A stretch of DNA of 64,000 nt from DATJLY01 sp963773665 (GCA_963773665.1 CAVZBZ010000001.1:496001-560000); one strand, 5' to 3'. Shown: positions 1 through 9,500, counted from the stretch's first letter. Notes: a model not told the origin generated them from the sequence alone. A program made the numbers and translations.

Positions 1-2333
1 AATTGCTTGCCGAGCAGGAATTCGATGCGCGTGATGGGCGTCGACCGGAAATTGGCGATCGACCCCGTCTCCTTCTCGCGGGCTACACCCACAGCCGTCA
101 TCATGGCCGGGAACAGGATCATCACGAGCATGATGGTGCCCGGGATGGTCGCGTAAACGCTTTTGAACGCCTGGTTGTAGCGAAAGCGCTCTTCGATGTT
201 GATCGGCGGCGGTTTAAGACCGGTGAGGTGGCCCCTTGCAGCCTGATCGGCCAAATAAGACAGTTCCAGCCCCGTGACATAGCCGTTTGCCGTCTCGGCG
301 CGGAACGGCATTGCGCCATCCAGCCAAACCGAGATTTCGGGATGCTTGTCGCTCACCAGATCCTCGCCGAAATTCGGCGGGATCTCGATGGCGACCGCCA
401 GCTCTCCGCTCTGCAGACGATGTTGCAGCTCGGCTTCGCTGGCGATTTCACGATGTTCGGTGAAATACCGGGATCCCGAGAATTGTTCGAGGAATTCCCG
501 GCTCTGTGTCGTCTGATCCTGGTCGAAGGCGGCGTAGGCGAGGTGTTCGACATCGAACGAGATGCCGTAACCGACAGCCACCAACAGGAGGATAGGGCCA
601 ACGAGCGAGAACGCGAGGCGGATCGGATCCCGCAGGATTTCCATCGTCTCCCGCCGTGCATAGGCCCAGAGGCGGCGCGGATCGAACCGCCGGCTCTCCT
701 CCACCGGCGGTAGCCCGGTCGGAACGGGCTCGGGCAGTGCTTCGGCCTCGACATGTTTTGCTGCGGCCTCCGAACCGGCTGCGTCTTCGAGATAGGCGAT
801 GAAGGCCTCCTCGAGGCTCTTCATGCCGCGGCGCTGCGCCAGTTCCCGGGGCGGGCCGACGCCCATCACCTTGCCCGCATGCATCAGCGAAATGCGATCG
901 CACCGCTCGGCTTCGTTCATGAAGTGGGTCGAGACGAAGATCGTCACGCCGTCGTCGCGCGACAGGGCGATCAGGTAGCGCCAGAATCCGTCGCGGGCGA
1001 CCGGATCGACGCCCGAGGTGGGCTCGTCGAGGATCAGCACCTCCGGCTGGTGCAGGACCGCGACGGCAAGTTGCAGGCGCTGCTTCTGCCCGAGAGGCAG
1101 ACTTTCGGGCCGGCTGTCAGCGACGCCGAGCAAATCGAACCGCTCGAGCATTTCGCGAACGCGCGCCTCTCTGCGATCCTCGGGCAAACGGTATAGATGC
1201 GAATGGAGCTCAAGGTTCTGCCGGATAGAGAGTTCGCCGTAGAGCGAGAACGACTGCGACATGTAGCCGATGTGCTGACGCGTCGCCATGTCGTTGGCAT
1301 CGAGATGGTGCCCGAAGAGCAGCGCCTCCCCCTCCGTCACCGGCAAGAGGCCGGTGAGCATTTTCATCGTGGTGCTCTTGCCGCAGCCGTTCGAGCCGAG
1401 GAAGCCGAAGATCTCGCCACGCTCGATGCGGAAGCTCACATGATCGACCGCGGTGAACTTGCCGAAGCGACGCGTGAGCCCCTCCGCCTCGATTGCAGGC
1501 GGCCCCTCGACATGCGAGCGTGGGGGGACCTTGACGGCCTGATGACCGGCGCGCTTGGCCTCCGGCAGGAGGTTGATGAACGCCTCGTCGAGCGTGGTTG
1601 CATGGCCGCGCGCCATAAGCTCGGTCGGCGTGGCGCTCGCGATCACCTGGCCGCCATCCATTGCCGCAAGCCAATCGAACCGCTCCGCCTCTTCCATGTA
1701 GGCGGTCGCAACCATGACGCTCATGCTCGGGCGCCGCGTGCGGATGTGGTCGATCAGCTCCCAGAACTGACGGCGCGACAGCGGGTCCACGCCAGTGGTC
1801 GGCTCGTCGAGGATCAGCAGTTCCGGATCATGGATCAGCGCGCAGCAGAGCGAGAGCTTCTGCTTCATTCCCCCGGACAGCTTGCCGGCCGGCCGGTCGG
1901 GAAACGGGTCAAGGCCGGTCGCGGCCAGCAGTTCCGTAATGCGGCGCGATCGTTCTGACGCTGGCTGCCCAAAAAGGCGGCCGAAGAAGTCGAGGTTCTC
2001 GAATACGGTCAAGGTCGGATAAAGATTACGGCCGAGGCCTTGCGGCATGTAGGCAATGCGGGGCAGGCTCGATCGCCGATGCTCGGCGTCGCGCATGCTG
2101 CCGTCGAGTGCGAAGACCTCGCCCTCCTGGATCGTGCGAACACCGGCGATCAGCGCAAGGAGCGTTGACTTTCCGACGCCGTCCGGCCCGATGACGCCGA
2201 CCATGCAGCGGGCCGGGATGTCGATGCTTACGTTGTCGAGGGCGACCGTCCGCCCATAGCGGTGCGAGACTGCTCGCAGCTCGGCGGCATACGGAGTCGT
2301 CACGGCAACTTGACCGTCAGATTGCTGGGCCAT
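1..2333 (-). CDS. RbbA/YhiH-like fused ABC transporter: two ATPase domains plus ABC-2 permease (partial)
   Basis: The gene leaves the window at base 1; 777 codons are visible. It starts at an ATG at 2333 inside the end of the HlyD gene (34-base overlap); an in-frame GTG at 2303 is possible too. Two ATPase domains lie in tandem: the first has an altered Walker A (GPDGVGKST, near residue 48), signature LSGGMKQK and ILDEPTTGVDP; the second has GSNGCGKSTT near residue 316. The last visible residues (TPITRIEFLLGKQ) match the ABC-2 permease part of this family, which is usually about 900 residues, so some 130-150 residues are missing. With the next two genes it forms an exporter across both membranes. 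Substrate unknown; drugs or other hydrophobic compounds are typical for the family. Confidence 0.88.
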   Translation of the reverse strand, partial: MAQQSDGQVAVTTPYAAELRAVSHRYGRTVALDNVSIDIPARCMVGVIGPDGVGKSTLLALIAGVRTIQEGEVFALDGSMRDAEHRRSSLPRIAYMPQGLGRNLYPTLTVFENLDFFGRLFGQPASERSRRITELLAATGLDPFPDRPAGKLSGGMKQKLSLCCALIHDPELLILDEPTTGVDPLSRRQFWELIDHIRTRRPSMSVMVATAYMEEAERFDWLAAMDGGQVIASATPTELMARGHATTLDEAFINLLPEAKRAGHQAVKVPPRSHVEGPPAIEAEGLTRRFGKFTAVDHVSFRIERGEIFGFLGSNGCGKSTTMKMLTGLLPVTEGEALLFGHHLDANDMATRQHIGYMSQSFSLYGELSIRQNLELHSHLYRLPEDRREARVREMLERFDLLGVADSRPESLPLGQKQRLQLAVAVLHQPEVLILDEPTSGVDPVARDGFWRYLIALSRDDGVTIFVSTHFMNEAERCDRISLMHAGKVMGVGPPRELAQRRGMKSLEEAFIAYLEDAAGSEAAAKHVEAEALPEPVPTGLPPVEESRRFDPRRLWAYARRETMEILRDPIRLAFSLVGPILLLVAVGYGISFDVEHLAYAAFDQDQTTQSREFLEQFSGSRYFTEHREIASEAELQHRLQSGELAVAIEIPPNFGEDLVSDKHPEISVWLDGAMPFRAETANGYVTGLELSYLADQAARGHLTGLKPPPINIEERFRYNQAFKSVYATIPGTIMLVMILFPAMMTAVGVAREKETGSIANFRSTPITRIEFLLGKQ

Positions 2334-3391
2334 ACGACATGTGGATCGGTTCGCACGAAGCCGATCCCGCGTATGCCCGTTTTGACCTCGTTTTCGTATC
2401 GCGTGCGCAGTGCGGGGTCGATTGTCAGCTTGACTCGGAACATGAGTTTTGCGCGCTCCTCGGCAGTCTCGACGGTTTTCGGCGTGAACTGCGCCTCGGT
2501 CGCGACAAAGGTCACCTTTGCCGGGAAGACATATCCAGGAACCGGGTCGAGCGTCACGCGCGCCTCATCGCCGAGCGAGAGGCGGCCGGCGTCCTGCGCC
2601 GGATAAAAGACGGTCATGTAAACGTCCGACAGGTCGAGGAGCGTGAAGACGCGCCCGCCCGCGGACAGGACCTCGCCCGGCTGGGCGAGCTTGTACTCGA
2701 TGCGCCCGCCAACTGGCGCGACGAGCGTGGAATCGTTGATCTGCGACTGGAGCCGCGCGACTTCCGCCTCGTCTGCGGCGATCGTCGCTTTCGCCGCGTC
2801 CAGGTTGGCATGAGCCGTATCAATGGCGGCCTGAGCCACTCTCACGTTGCTCTGCCTCACATCGAGTTGTTCCGTCGGCGCCAATCCCTCCTTGCGAAGA
2901 TTGATCGTGCGTTGCAGCTCCTGTACTGCGAGGGTTCGTTCGCTCTCCTTCTGTACAATCAGCGCTTGCGCCATCTCTCTTTCTTGTTCGGCTCTTCGGA
3001 CCGCCGCCTGCGCCGCTTGCAACTGGGCCTGGAGCTCGACTGTATCCATCCGCGCGAGGACTTCCCCCTTGTCCACCATCTGTCCCTCCTTGGCGAGGAC
3101 GACGGCGATTCGACCAGGATACTTGGTGGCAATTTCGACTTGCTCCGATTCGAGCCGCCCATTCGCCGACGCGATGCCGGGGGGAAGTGCATGCAACTGC
3201 TGCTGCCACCAATACCAGCCGTAGGCCCCTCCCAACGCCAGCAGACAAGCCACGATCACGACCGGCCCGAAGCGCTTCTTTCTTCTCGGCGTTGCCTTTG
3301 GTTTCGTACCAGTCGCACCAGCCTCTGGGGGGGCGGGGCCTTGCGCTCCGCGCTTCGCGCCATCGGGCGGTGCGGTGTCTGTTGGTGACAT
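2300..3391 (-). CDS. HlyD-family periplasmic adaptor (YhiI/YbhG-like)
   Basis: This is a membrane-fusion protein of 363 residues that bridges the inner-membrane ABC transporter and the outer-membrane channel. A proline- and lysine-rich cytoplasmic tail is followed by one membrane anchor (residues about 43-66). A biotinyl-lipoyl-like half, a long coiled-coil hairpin (about 110-220, many Ala/Gln/Glu) and the second lipoyl and beta-barrel part follow. Its stop lies inside the first codons of the downstream ATPase-permease gene, so the two are translationally coupled. It follows the outer-membrane factor gene by 18 bases in the same operon. Confidence 0.9.
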   Translation of the reverse strand: MSPTDTAPPDGAKRGAQGPAPPEAGATGTKPKATPRRKKRFGPVVIVACLLALGGAYGWYWWQQQLHALPPGIASANGRLESEQVEIATKYPGRIAVVLAKEGQMVDKGEVLARMDTVELQAQLQAAQAAVRRAEQEREMAQALIVQKESERTLAVQELQRTINLRKEGLAPTEQLDVRQSNVRVAQAAIDTAHANLDAAKATIAADEAEVARLQSQINDSTLVAPVGGRIEYKLAQPGEVLSAGGRVFTLLDLSDVYMTVFYPAQDAGRLSLGDEARVTLDPVPGYVFPAKVTFVATEAQFTPKTVETAEERAKLMFRVKLTIDPALRTRYENEVKTGIRGIGFVRTDPHVVWPSNLTVKLP

Positions 3392-3409
3392 GAGCCGTCT
3401 CTCCTGTGA

Positions 3410-4888
3410 TCAGCGTTGCGCCCCGCGCCACTCCCACCAGCCACCGCCCAATGCGACGAACAGCTGCGCCGTGTCCAGGTAGCGCTGCGCCCGAGCGCGC
3501 ACGAGACCGAGCCGCGCCTCGCCCAACTGGCGCTCAGCATCCACCACCTGGAGAATGCCGACCGAGCCGAGGGTGTAGGCACGGCGGTTCAGGGCAAGCG
3601 ACCGGCTCGCCGATTGGAAAGCGCGCTGCTCGGCGGCGAGAAGCTCGGCGTCGTGGCCGAGCGCGTCGAGGGTATCGGCGACCTGGGCGAAGCCTTGCAG
3701 CACCGTCTGTTCCCAGGTCGCAAGCGCTTGGTTGAACTCGTCCTCGGCGCGGCGCCGCTCCGCCTCGAGCGCTCCGCCATGGAAGATCGGCGCGGTTAGA
3801 TTGACGCCGATATTCCAGATGTTGCTTGCCCCGTGGAAAAGGCTGGCGACCGACACCGTGTCCTGTGCCAGCGCTCCGTTGATCGTGATGTTCGGGTAGA
3901 GTTGCGCGGTGGCGACGCCAACAGCCGCAGACGCCGCATGAAGCTGAGCTTCGGTTGCAAGAAAATCGGGACGCTGCCGCACGAGGCTCGAGGGCAGGCT
4001 GAGCGGCAATTCCATCGGAAGCGACAGCGCGTCGAGGTCGAAATCAGGCGGCGACCATCCTCCTGCCGCCTCTCCGGCGAGAACCGCAAGCGCATGCCGT
4101 GCCGCGGAAATTTGCTGACGCAAGGGCGGCAGCAGGGTGCGGTCGGTCTCAAGCTGGGTTTGGGCTGTTTCGACGTCGAGCTCCGTCGCAATCCCGTTGC
4201 GTACCTCGCTCTCGACGAGGCGCACATTCGTCTCGTCGTCGGCGATGATATTGCCCACCGCCTCGATCTGAGCGCGCAATGAGGCGATTGTGATCGCCTC
4301 CGTCACCGCATTGCCGGTGAGCGTCAGATATGCGGCGTCGACCTCGAAATCGGCGGCGTCGGCGAGCGCGGCACTCTGCTCGATGGCGCGCTTTGTCCCG
4401 CCCCAGATGTCGAACAGGTAGCTGACCGTGCCGCCGACCCGATAAAGGCTGGAATAGGCGGGGAAACCCGCCGGCAACGTCTTGAGCCCAAATTGCGCCC
4501 CGTTGAGGTGGTCGCGTTGCGCGCCGGCGTTGGCGTCGATTTGCGGGTAAAGCGCACCCTGGGTCGCGATTAGCGTTTCCTGCGTCGCGGCGAGTGTCGC
4601 CTTTGCGGCAATTAGCGAACGGTTGCCGGCAATCGCCTGCTGCAGGATTTTGTTGAGCGGGTCTGAGCGATAGAGCGCCCACCAGTCGCCGACGATCTTC
4701 TCGCCCACCGCAAAATGTTGGTCGCCGGCGCCTTTTTCGGCGGCGCCTTGGGGCGTGTACGTTTCTTCCTGCGGGCCCTTGCGGGGCGTGAAATCGGGGC
4801 CGACGGTGCAGCCCGCGAGCAAGAACGTCGCGGCTGCCGTCAGCCGCAGCGCGCCTCCACAAGTGCCAATCCAGTGACCGCGTCCCAT
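3410..4888 (-). CDS. NodT/OprM-type outer-membrane efflux lipoprotein
   Basis: This 492-residue protein of the outer-membrane factor family is the exit duct of the exporter encoded downstream. It begins with a lipoprotein signal (lipobox LLAGC, cysteine near residue 27) and the usual VGPDF segment that follows the acylated cysteine in this family. Two outer_membrane_efflux repeats follow, with the characteristic LPLSLPSSLVRQRPD segment around residue 300, which marks the NodT subfamily. Length is normal. It is the first gene of the three-gene export operon and lies only 11 bases after the PHA synthase gene, so it may also be read from that transcript. Confidence 0.9.
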   Translation of the reverse strand: MGRGHWIGTCGGALRLTAAATFLLAGCTVGPDFTPRKGPQEETYTPQGAAEKGAGDQHFAVGEKIVGDWWALYRSDPLNKILQQAIAGNRSLIAAKATLAATQETLIATQGALYPQIDANAGAQRDHLNGAQFGLKTLPAGFPAYSSLYRVGGTVSYLFDIWGGTKRAIEQSAALADAADFEVDAAYLTLTGNAVTEAITIASLRAQIEAVGNIIADDETNVRLVESEVRNGIATELDVETAQTQLETDRTLLPPLRQQISAARHALAVLAGEAAGGWSPPDFDLDALSLPMELPLSLPSSLVRQRPDFLATEAQLHAASAAVGVATAQLYPNITINGALAQDTVSVASLFHGASNIWNIGVNLTAPIFHGGALEAERRRAEDEFNQALATWEQTVLQGFAQVADTLDALGHDAELLAAEQRAFQSASRSLALNRRAYTLGSVGILQVVDAERQLGEARLGLVRARAQRYLDTAQLFVALGGGWWEWRGAQR

Positions 4889-4899
4889 GTGCCGTGACC

Positions 4900-6888
4900 T
4901 CAGTGTTCGAGCACATAGAGGCCTGGCGCATCGCGCAGGGGCAAAAACCCTTTCTCAGGCGCGCCCAGTGAGGGCGGTGCGCTCTTTCCAGTCAACTTCT
5001 CGGCGAGCCAGGATTCCCATTCGGGCCACCAGGACCCCTGGCGGACGGGTGTTTCGGCCCGCCAGTTTTCTGCATCTATGTGGCGTTCTCCAGGCAATCG
5101 TTTGCGAATTTGATATGTGCGTCCTCGATGCCCTGGCTCACTGACGACACCCGCGTTGTGGCCGCCGCTGGCGAGCACGAACGTCACCTCGAGCGTCGGC
5201 ACGAGATGAACCTTGTAAACTGACCGCCAAGGCGCCACGTGATCGGCGACGGTCGCTACGCCGAAGATTGGAAGGCGAATGTCTGTGACCCAGATTGGAC
5301 GATCATCGACGAGAAGCCGTCCCATCGCGAGATCGTTGTTCAGAAAAAGCTTTCGCAGGTATTCGGAATGCATGCGGTACGGCATGCGCGTTGCATCGGC
5401 ATTCCACGCCATGAGGTCGTTCATCGGCTGGCGGCCGCCGAGCAGATACTCATGGACGAAACGGGACCAGATGAGGTCATTGGACCGCAGGATTTGAAAA
5501 GCGCCGGCCATCTGGTACGTATCCAGATAGCCGCGGTCCCACATCATGTTCTCGAGATAGGAGACCTGGCTCTCGGTGATGAACTGCATGAGCTCGCCGG
5601 CTTCGCTGAACTCGGCCTGAGCCGCAAGCAACGTCTTTGACGCAAGACGGTCGTCGTTGTCGCGGCTCATTGCAGCCGCTGCGATCGTCAGCAGTGTTCC
5701 GCCGAGGCAGTAGCCTGCGGCGTGCACCTTGCGCGCTGGAACGATGGCCGAGACCGCATCCAGGGCCGCCATGATCCCGAGGCGGCGATAATCCTCTAAC
5801 CCGAGATCGCGATCTTCGGGCGTTGGATTCTTCCACGAGATCATGAAGACGGTGTGGCCCCGATCCACGAGGTACTTGACGAGCGAGTTCTGTGGCGAGA
5901 GGTCGAGGATGTAATACTTCATGATCCAGGCTGGCACGATCAGAACGGGTTCCGCGTAGACCTGATCCGTCGCGGGCGAATATTGGATGAGCTCGATCAG
6001 CCGATTCTGAAAAACCACCTCGCCTGGCGTGATCGCAAGATTCTGCCCCACGACAAACTGCTCGGCTCCGAAGGGCGGCCTGCCGCTTGTCGCCCGTTGC
6101 CAGTCGTCGATCAGGTTTTGGAATCCCTGGACGAGGTTGCGTCCGCCTTGCGCAAGCGTCGTTGCCGCTACTTCCGGGTTGGTCCAAAGAAAATTAGATG
6201 GCGAGAAAACATCGAGAATCTGGCGAGCCGTGAACGACAGCCTGCGCTCGTTGCGCTGCGCAACGCCGTCTACCCCCGTCGTGGCATGATCCCACCATTG
6301 CTCGAGCAAGAGAAAATATTGATAGATCAGGTTGTGGGGCCATTTTTGCCAGGCCTCGCCTGCAAACCGCCGATCTTGCGGCGACGGGCTTAAGAATGGC
6401 GGAACTTCTTTGTTGGTTGTGCTCTGTGCTGCATAAAGGCCGAAGTCGCCCACCATGCGCAGCCAATTCTCGATCAGCTGCAGCTGCTTGCCCGGCGAAA
6501 CCATGACATGAACGAGCCAGTCGAATGTCTGCTCAAGAAGAACGGCCGGGCTTAAACCCAGCGTCAGTCGCGCAAGATTCGCTTTGAGCGCGCGATCGAT
6601 GCTTTGATAGGAAAAGCGGTCGTCAATTCGCCGCTGATCAGCTGCGGCATTTTGCTTCCGGCGCACGGGCATTTCGGCCTTATGCGGCTGCTTCGCGTCA
6701 CCACCGGACGGAAGCGCGCTCCGGGTCATCGCAGAATCGCCGGGCTGCTCGCTCACGGCTGCGTCCTTTGATTTGGATGGCGAAGCCTTCCGCGTCCGCG
6801 GCGGAAGGTCCGAGTTCGCCTGTGCTGGCTGAACCTTGTCATCGGGATAAGCCATGGACAGCCCGTCTAATGACGCATCAAGGGGCAC
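4900..6888 (-). CDS. phaC: Class I poly(3-hydroxyalkanoate) synthase
   Basis: The product polymerises 3-hydroxyacyl-CoA (chiefly 3-hydroxybutyryl-CoA) into PHA granules. It has the PhaC N-terminal domain (segment FSPSNFLWTNPEV) and an alpha/beta-hydrolase core with the lipase-like box GYCLGG, whose Cys is the acyl-carrying nucleophile. The late conserved region GGHNAGVV supplies the catalytic His. At 662 residues it is longer than a typical class I synthase (about 590) because of a polar 80-residue N-terminal extension; an ATG at 6852 (MAYPDDK) is a possible shorter start. A phasin and a 3-hydroxyacyl-CoA dehydrogenase lie within 4 kb. A TTGA-N6-TCAA box 65 bases upstream suggests control by an FNR/FixK-type regulator. 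Confidence 0.95.
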   Translation of the reverse strand: MPLDASLDGLSMAYPDDKVQPAQANSDLPPRTRKASPSKSKDAAVSEQPGDSAMTRSALPSGGDAKQPHKAEMPVRRKQNAAADQRRIDDRFSYQSIDRALKANLARLTLGLSPAVLLEQTFDWLVHVMVSPGKQLQLIENWLRMVGDFGLYAAQSTTNKEVPPFLSPSPQDRRFAGEAWQKWPHNLIYQYFLLLEQWWDHATTGVDGVAQRNERRLSFTARQILDVFSPSNFLWTNPEVAATTLAQGGRNLVQGFQNLIDDWQRATSGRPPFGAEQFVVGQNLAITPGEVVFQNRLIELIQYSPATDQVYAEPVLIVPAWIMKYYILDLSPQNSLVKYLVDRGHTVFMISWKNPTPEDRDLGLEDYRRLGIMAALDAVSAIVPARKVHAAGYCLGGTLLTIAAAAMSRDNDDRLASKTLLAAQAEFSEAGELMQFITESQVSYLENMMWDRGYLDTYQMAGAFQILRSNDLIWSRFVHEYLLGGRQPMNDLMAWNADATRMPYRMHSEYLRKLFLNNDLAMGRLLVDDRPIWVTDIRLPIFGVATVADHVAPWRSVYKVHLVPTLEVTFVLASGGHNAGVVSEPGHRGRTYQIRKRLPGERHIDAENWRAETPVRQGSWWPEWESWLAEKLTGKSAPPSLGAPEKGFLPLRDAPGLYVLEH

Positions 6889-6952
6889 AGCACGTGCACA
6901 CCTCGGAGCGTCGCCTCGATTAACCTATTAAAGCTCGCCTTACATCGCAGCT

Positions 6953-6966
6953 TTGAGCTACATCAA
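6953..6966. promoter_or_regulatory. FNR/FixK-type box upstream of phaC
   Basis: The sequence TTGAGCTACATCAA has the TTGA-N6-TCAA form of an FNR/FixK/CRP-family operator and lies 65 bases before the phaC start. Two similar boxes sit in front of the AraC-type regulator and the phasin. It is assigned by similarity to the TTGAT-N4-ATCAA consensus; binding is inferred. Confidence 0.6.
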
Positions 6967-7097
6967 ACCCAGTTGCGCCGCGGTCGGCACTTGGCGTCAG
7001 CACCCGGGAAAAAAGCGGGGACGGCTTCACCCCATCCCCGAGGTCGCTGATCGCGTGCGCAGGGGGTGCGCCTCGGTGTCAGCGATTCCTTTTCCGC

Positions 7098-7580
7098 CTA
7101 TTGCGCCTGGTACTCGAGCGTCATCTCCGCGATCCCGCCTGCTACATTGAGGCCGGCATTGCCCTCGAAGCTGACAGGCTGCAGGGAGAACGAATTCTTG
7201 AAGCCGCCGACGAGCACGTTGACGCCCGCTCCGCCGACCACCGTTGCGCTCCCGGTAACGCCGCCGTAGTCGCCCGCGAGCGCCCCCTTGCCGACATCCG
7301 TGGTAGGCGCCAGCACGGCCCAAGCGACGACCCCGCCCGACAAGTACCCGATATCGACGCCGAATTTGCGGATGTGACCGGCGTAATGCTCGACCGAACC
7401 ACCACCATGCGTGAAGCTGCATTTGATCTCGCGCGTGGACCCAAAGACGAAGCCCCAGCCGCTGTCGACATTGCAGGCTAACAGTCCCGCCTTGACACCT
7501 TCCTCGGCCCGCGCGGGGCCACTCGTCATGTTCAGCGCCAGCACCGCGGCCGCAAGCCCAATGGCGAATTTGCCTAGCAT
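7098..7580 (-). CDS. DUF992 family exported protein
   Basis: A 160-residue secreted protein with an N-terminal signal peptide (hydrophobic stretch AIGLAAAVLALNM, cleavage near ARA-EE) and the DUF992 body (VKAGLLACNVDSGWGFVFGS and a following SREIKC-like cysteine region). The start at 7580 was chosen because a good ribosome site (AAGGGA) precedes it and the signal peptide begins there; longer in-frame starts add only low-complexity sequence. DUF992 proteins are common in Hyphomicrobiales and have no known function. The gene stands alone between the phaC promoter region and the divergent GYD gene. Confidence 0.85.
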   Translation of the reverse strand: MLGKFAIGLAAAVLALNMTSGPARAEEGVKAGLLACNVDSGWGFVFGSTREIKCSFTHGGGSVEHYAGHIRKFGVDIGYLSGGVVAWAVLAPTTDVGKGALAGDYGGVTGSATVVGGAGVNVLVGGFKNSFSLQPVSFEGNAGLNVAGGIAEMTLEYQAQ

Positions 7581-7880
7581 TGCATCATCCCTTACGGTTG
7601 ATTGGAACCGCTGCATCAGTCCGCAGCCTGGATTTCGACGCGCCGGTTCTGCGCTCGGACTGCCGGGGCGTCGCTCGGTGATCGCGGTCACCTTAGCTGT
7701 GCAGCACTCTCGACGCTTGCCTCGTAATGCCAAGATTGACTGCGCGTGCCGGCCTATAGCAACTCCCATTGACTAGACCTTGCACGCAATAATCGACGCG
7801 TTCATCATCAAAAACAACGCGATTCCAAATCACATCGTGATTGTCGTCGTAACACCATCCGGATTGTCGCACTACGGAGG
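7581..7880. other. Divergent intergenic region, no gene seen
   Basis: About 300 bases separate the DUF992 gene from the GYD gene. No convincing open frame, RNA or repeat is visible; it probably holds the promoters of both divergent genes. Confidence 0.5.
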
Positions 7881-7911
7881 GAGGTCAAACATGCCGCTCT
7901 AGCCGCTCTAT

Positions 7912-8232
7912 ATGTATCAAGTAAGCTACACCGCCGAATCCTGGGCCGCCCAACTCAAAAATCCGCAGAACCGAGTTGAAACCGTCGGCCGTCAGGCGTG
8001 CGAGGCCGTGGGTGGCAAACTCGTTGGTGGTTGGTATTGCTTCGGCGACTATGATGCCGTCTTCATCATCGACGTGCCGACCAACGAAAGTATGTCGGCA
8101 ATCGCGTTGGCTGTTGCAGCAGGCGGCGCCGCCAAGGCCAGCAAGACGACGGTCTTGATGACGGGAGCGGAAGGCGTGGGGAGCATGAAGAAGGCGGATG
8201 CCGTCGCTAAGGCCTATAAGCCGGCCCGATAG
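7912..8232 (+). CDS. GYD-domain protein; normal start cut off by an in-frame amber codon
   Basis: A 106-residue GYD-domain protein (core GGKLVGGWYCFGDYDAVFI), a small ferredoxin-like-fold family of unknown function. The usual start would be the ATG at 7891, which has a very strong ribosome site (GGAGGGAGG) and encodes the family N-terminus MPL; its fourth codon is TAG (7900-7902). The 9 bases CCGCTCTAG are followed by CCGCTCTAT, so the stop looks like the product of a 9-base tandem duplication. The reading resumes as PLYMYQVSY, and the ATG at 7912 in that segment can serve as a restart, losing only a few residues. The rest of the frame is intact. Confidence 0.75.
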   Translation: MYQVSYTAESWAAQLKNPQNRVETVGRQACEAVGGKLVGGWYCFGDYDAVFIIDVPTNESMSAIALAVAAGGAAKASKTTVLMTGAEGVGSMKKADAVAKAYKPAR

Positions 8233-8335
8233 GCAGGCCGTCAGGAGAACGCCAAGCACATCGGGGGTCAACCAAGAGGGGCGTTACAACGACGCAGGCG
8301 CAAGTCCGCCTGATTGCACTGCCGGATTTCATTGC

Positions 8336-8367
8336 AACGAGCGGCTGCCTCGCGGAGCCGCTCGTTT
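8336..8367 (+). terminator. Rho-independent terminator after the GYD gene
   Basis: An 11-base-pair stem (AACGAGCGGCT pairing with AGCCGCTCGTT) with a 9-base loop and a short T run. It lies about 100 bases after the GYD stop and separates it from the AraC-type gene. Confidence 0.65.
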
Positions 8368-8427
8368 CATGCCGAGTCACCCTTTACGGGACTTGGTACT
8401 AGGGATCGGCGCACCGCTTCCATGGGG

Positions 8428-8441
8428 TTGACCTAGGTCAA
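8428..8441. promoter_or_regulatory. Perfect palindromic FNR/FixK-type box upstream of the AraC-type regulator
   Basis: TTGACCTAGGTCAA is a perfect 14-base palindrome and fits TTGA-N6-TCAA. It lies 57 bases before the TTG start of the regulator gene. It is a likely site for a CRP/FNR-superfamily regulator. Confidence 0.6.
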
Positions 8442-8498
8442 GGCCACCCTTCGCCTGGCGCGGCAACATGCCGAACACGGACAAGGGAGGCTCGGACC

Positions 8499-9500
8499 TT
8501 GGGAGCACCCGCGATTGTTTCCGTGGAGGTGGAGCGACCCAGCGGCCCACTGCGTGAGTGGGAGGACGCGCTTAGCGCCCATGTCGGGCGGGTCGATCCC
8601 CCCCTTCGCGAGCAGGAGACGGTGCGTTGCCTTCCGACGGATGAATGCCCGTTCGTCGGGCGCATCGAATATGGCGCGCTCGGTGAGCTGCTCCTGTCCA
8701 AGGTGGCGAGCACCAATTATCGGTTCACCCGCTCATTGACCACGCCGACACCCACACTGCCAATCCCAGCGATGCTCGTTTCGGTCTCCAGAGGAAGCTG
8801 CAAATTCTTTCAAGGCGACCGCACTTGCAGTCTGACCCCGGGCGACTGGACCCTGATCGACACGAAGCAGCCGAACGGGTACGCGATCACTAGCCCTGAG
8901 ATGGAAGCTTTCGCGATCATGCTGCCGCGTCCATCCGATGCATCGATTGCAGCCCTCTTCGAGCGTGGCGTCGCACGTCGATGGAGCGGCAGGACGGGAT
9001 TGTCGCGGGTCCTCCACGCCATGGTGAACGAGAGCTTCTGCGAGATGCGCCGTCTTCCACGGTTCAGCGGAAGAAAACTCGGCGCGGCCATCGCCACGAT
9101 GGCGTGGGACGCCTTGCGGGAGCAGATCGAGACGCCGCCGATCATCGGACAACGTGATGAGCTGTCGGCACGGGTCAAGGCCTATATCGAGGCCCAGCTT
9201 GCTGATCCCGAGCTCTCGATCGAGCGGATCGCGCACGCCTGCAACATGTCAGTCCGTGGCCTGCATCGCCTTTTCGCCGATAATCCCGCCGGATCGATAT
9301 CGAGTTATCTCTGGCAGCGTCGGCTCGCCCGTTGCGCGGACGAGCTCCGAGACCCGGGCGCGGTGCATCGCTCGATAACCGATATCTGCTTCTCGTACGG
9401 CTTTAGCAGCACGTCGCATTTCAGCCGGCTGTTCAAGGACCAATTCGGCCTTCCGCCGGTGCGATATCGTGTCGGCTCTAAGGACAGAAACGAAGATTAG
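8499..9500 (+). CDS. AraC-family transcriptional regulator
   Basis: A 333-residue regulator with an N-terminal AraC_binding_2-type sensor domain (about 20-190) and a C-terminal pair of helix-turn-helix motifs (about 220-325; ERIAHACNMSVRGLHRLF and the second motif SYGFSSTSHFSRLFKDQFG). The TTG start at 8499 follows AAGGGAGG at the right distance; no better start is seen. It lies between the GYD gene and the dehydrogenase gene on the same strand and has an FNR-type box in front, so it may relay a redox or carbon signal to the PHA genes. The ligand cannot be told from sequence. Confidence 0.9.
   Translation: MGAPAIVSVEVERPSGPLREWEDALSAHVGRVDPPLREQETVRCLPTDECPFVGRIEYGALGELLLSKVASTNYRFTRSLTTPTPTLPIPAMLVSVSRGSCKFFQGDRTCSLTPGDWTLIDTKQPNGYAITSPEMEAFAIMLPRPSDASIAALFERGVARRWSGRTGLSRVLHAMVNESFCEMRRLPRFSGRKLGAAIATMAWDALREQIETPPIIGQRDELSARVKAYIEAQLADPELSIERIAHACNMSVRGLHRLFADNPAGSISSYLWQRRLARCADELRDPGAVHRSITDICFSYGFSSTSHFSRLFKDQFGLPPVRYRVGSKDRNED

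Noticed and set aside
3..1960. Several plus-strand frames opposite the left-edge genes
   Set aside because: The minus strand reads as one continuous ABC transporter with Walker and permease motifs, so the plus-strand frames are not genes.
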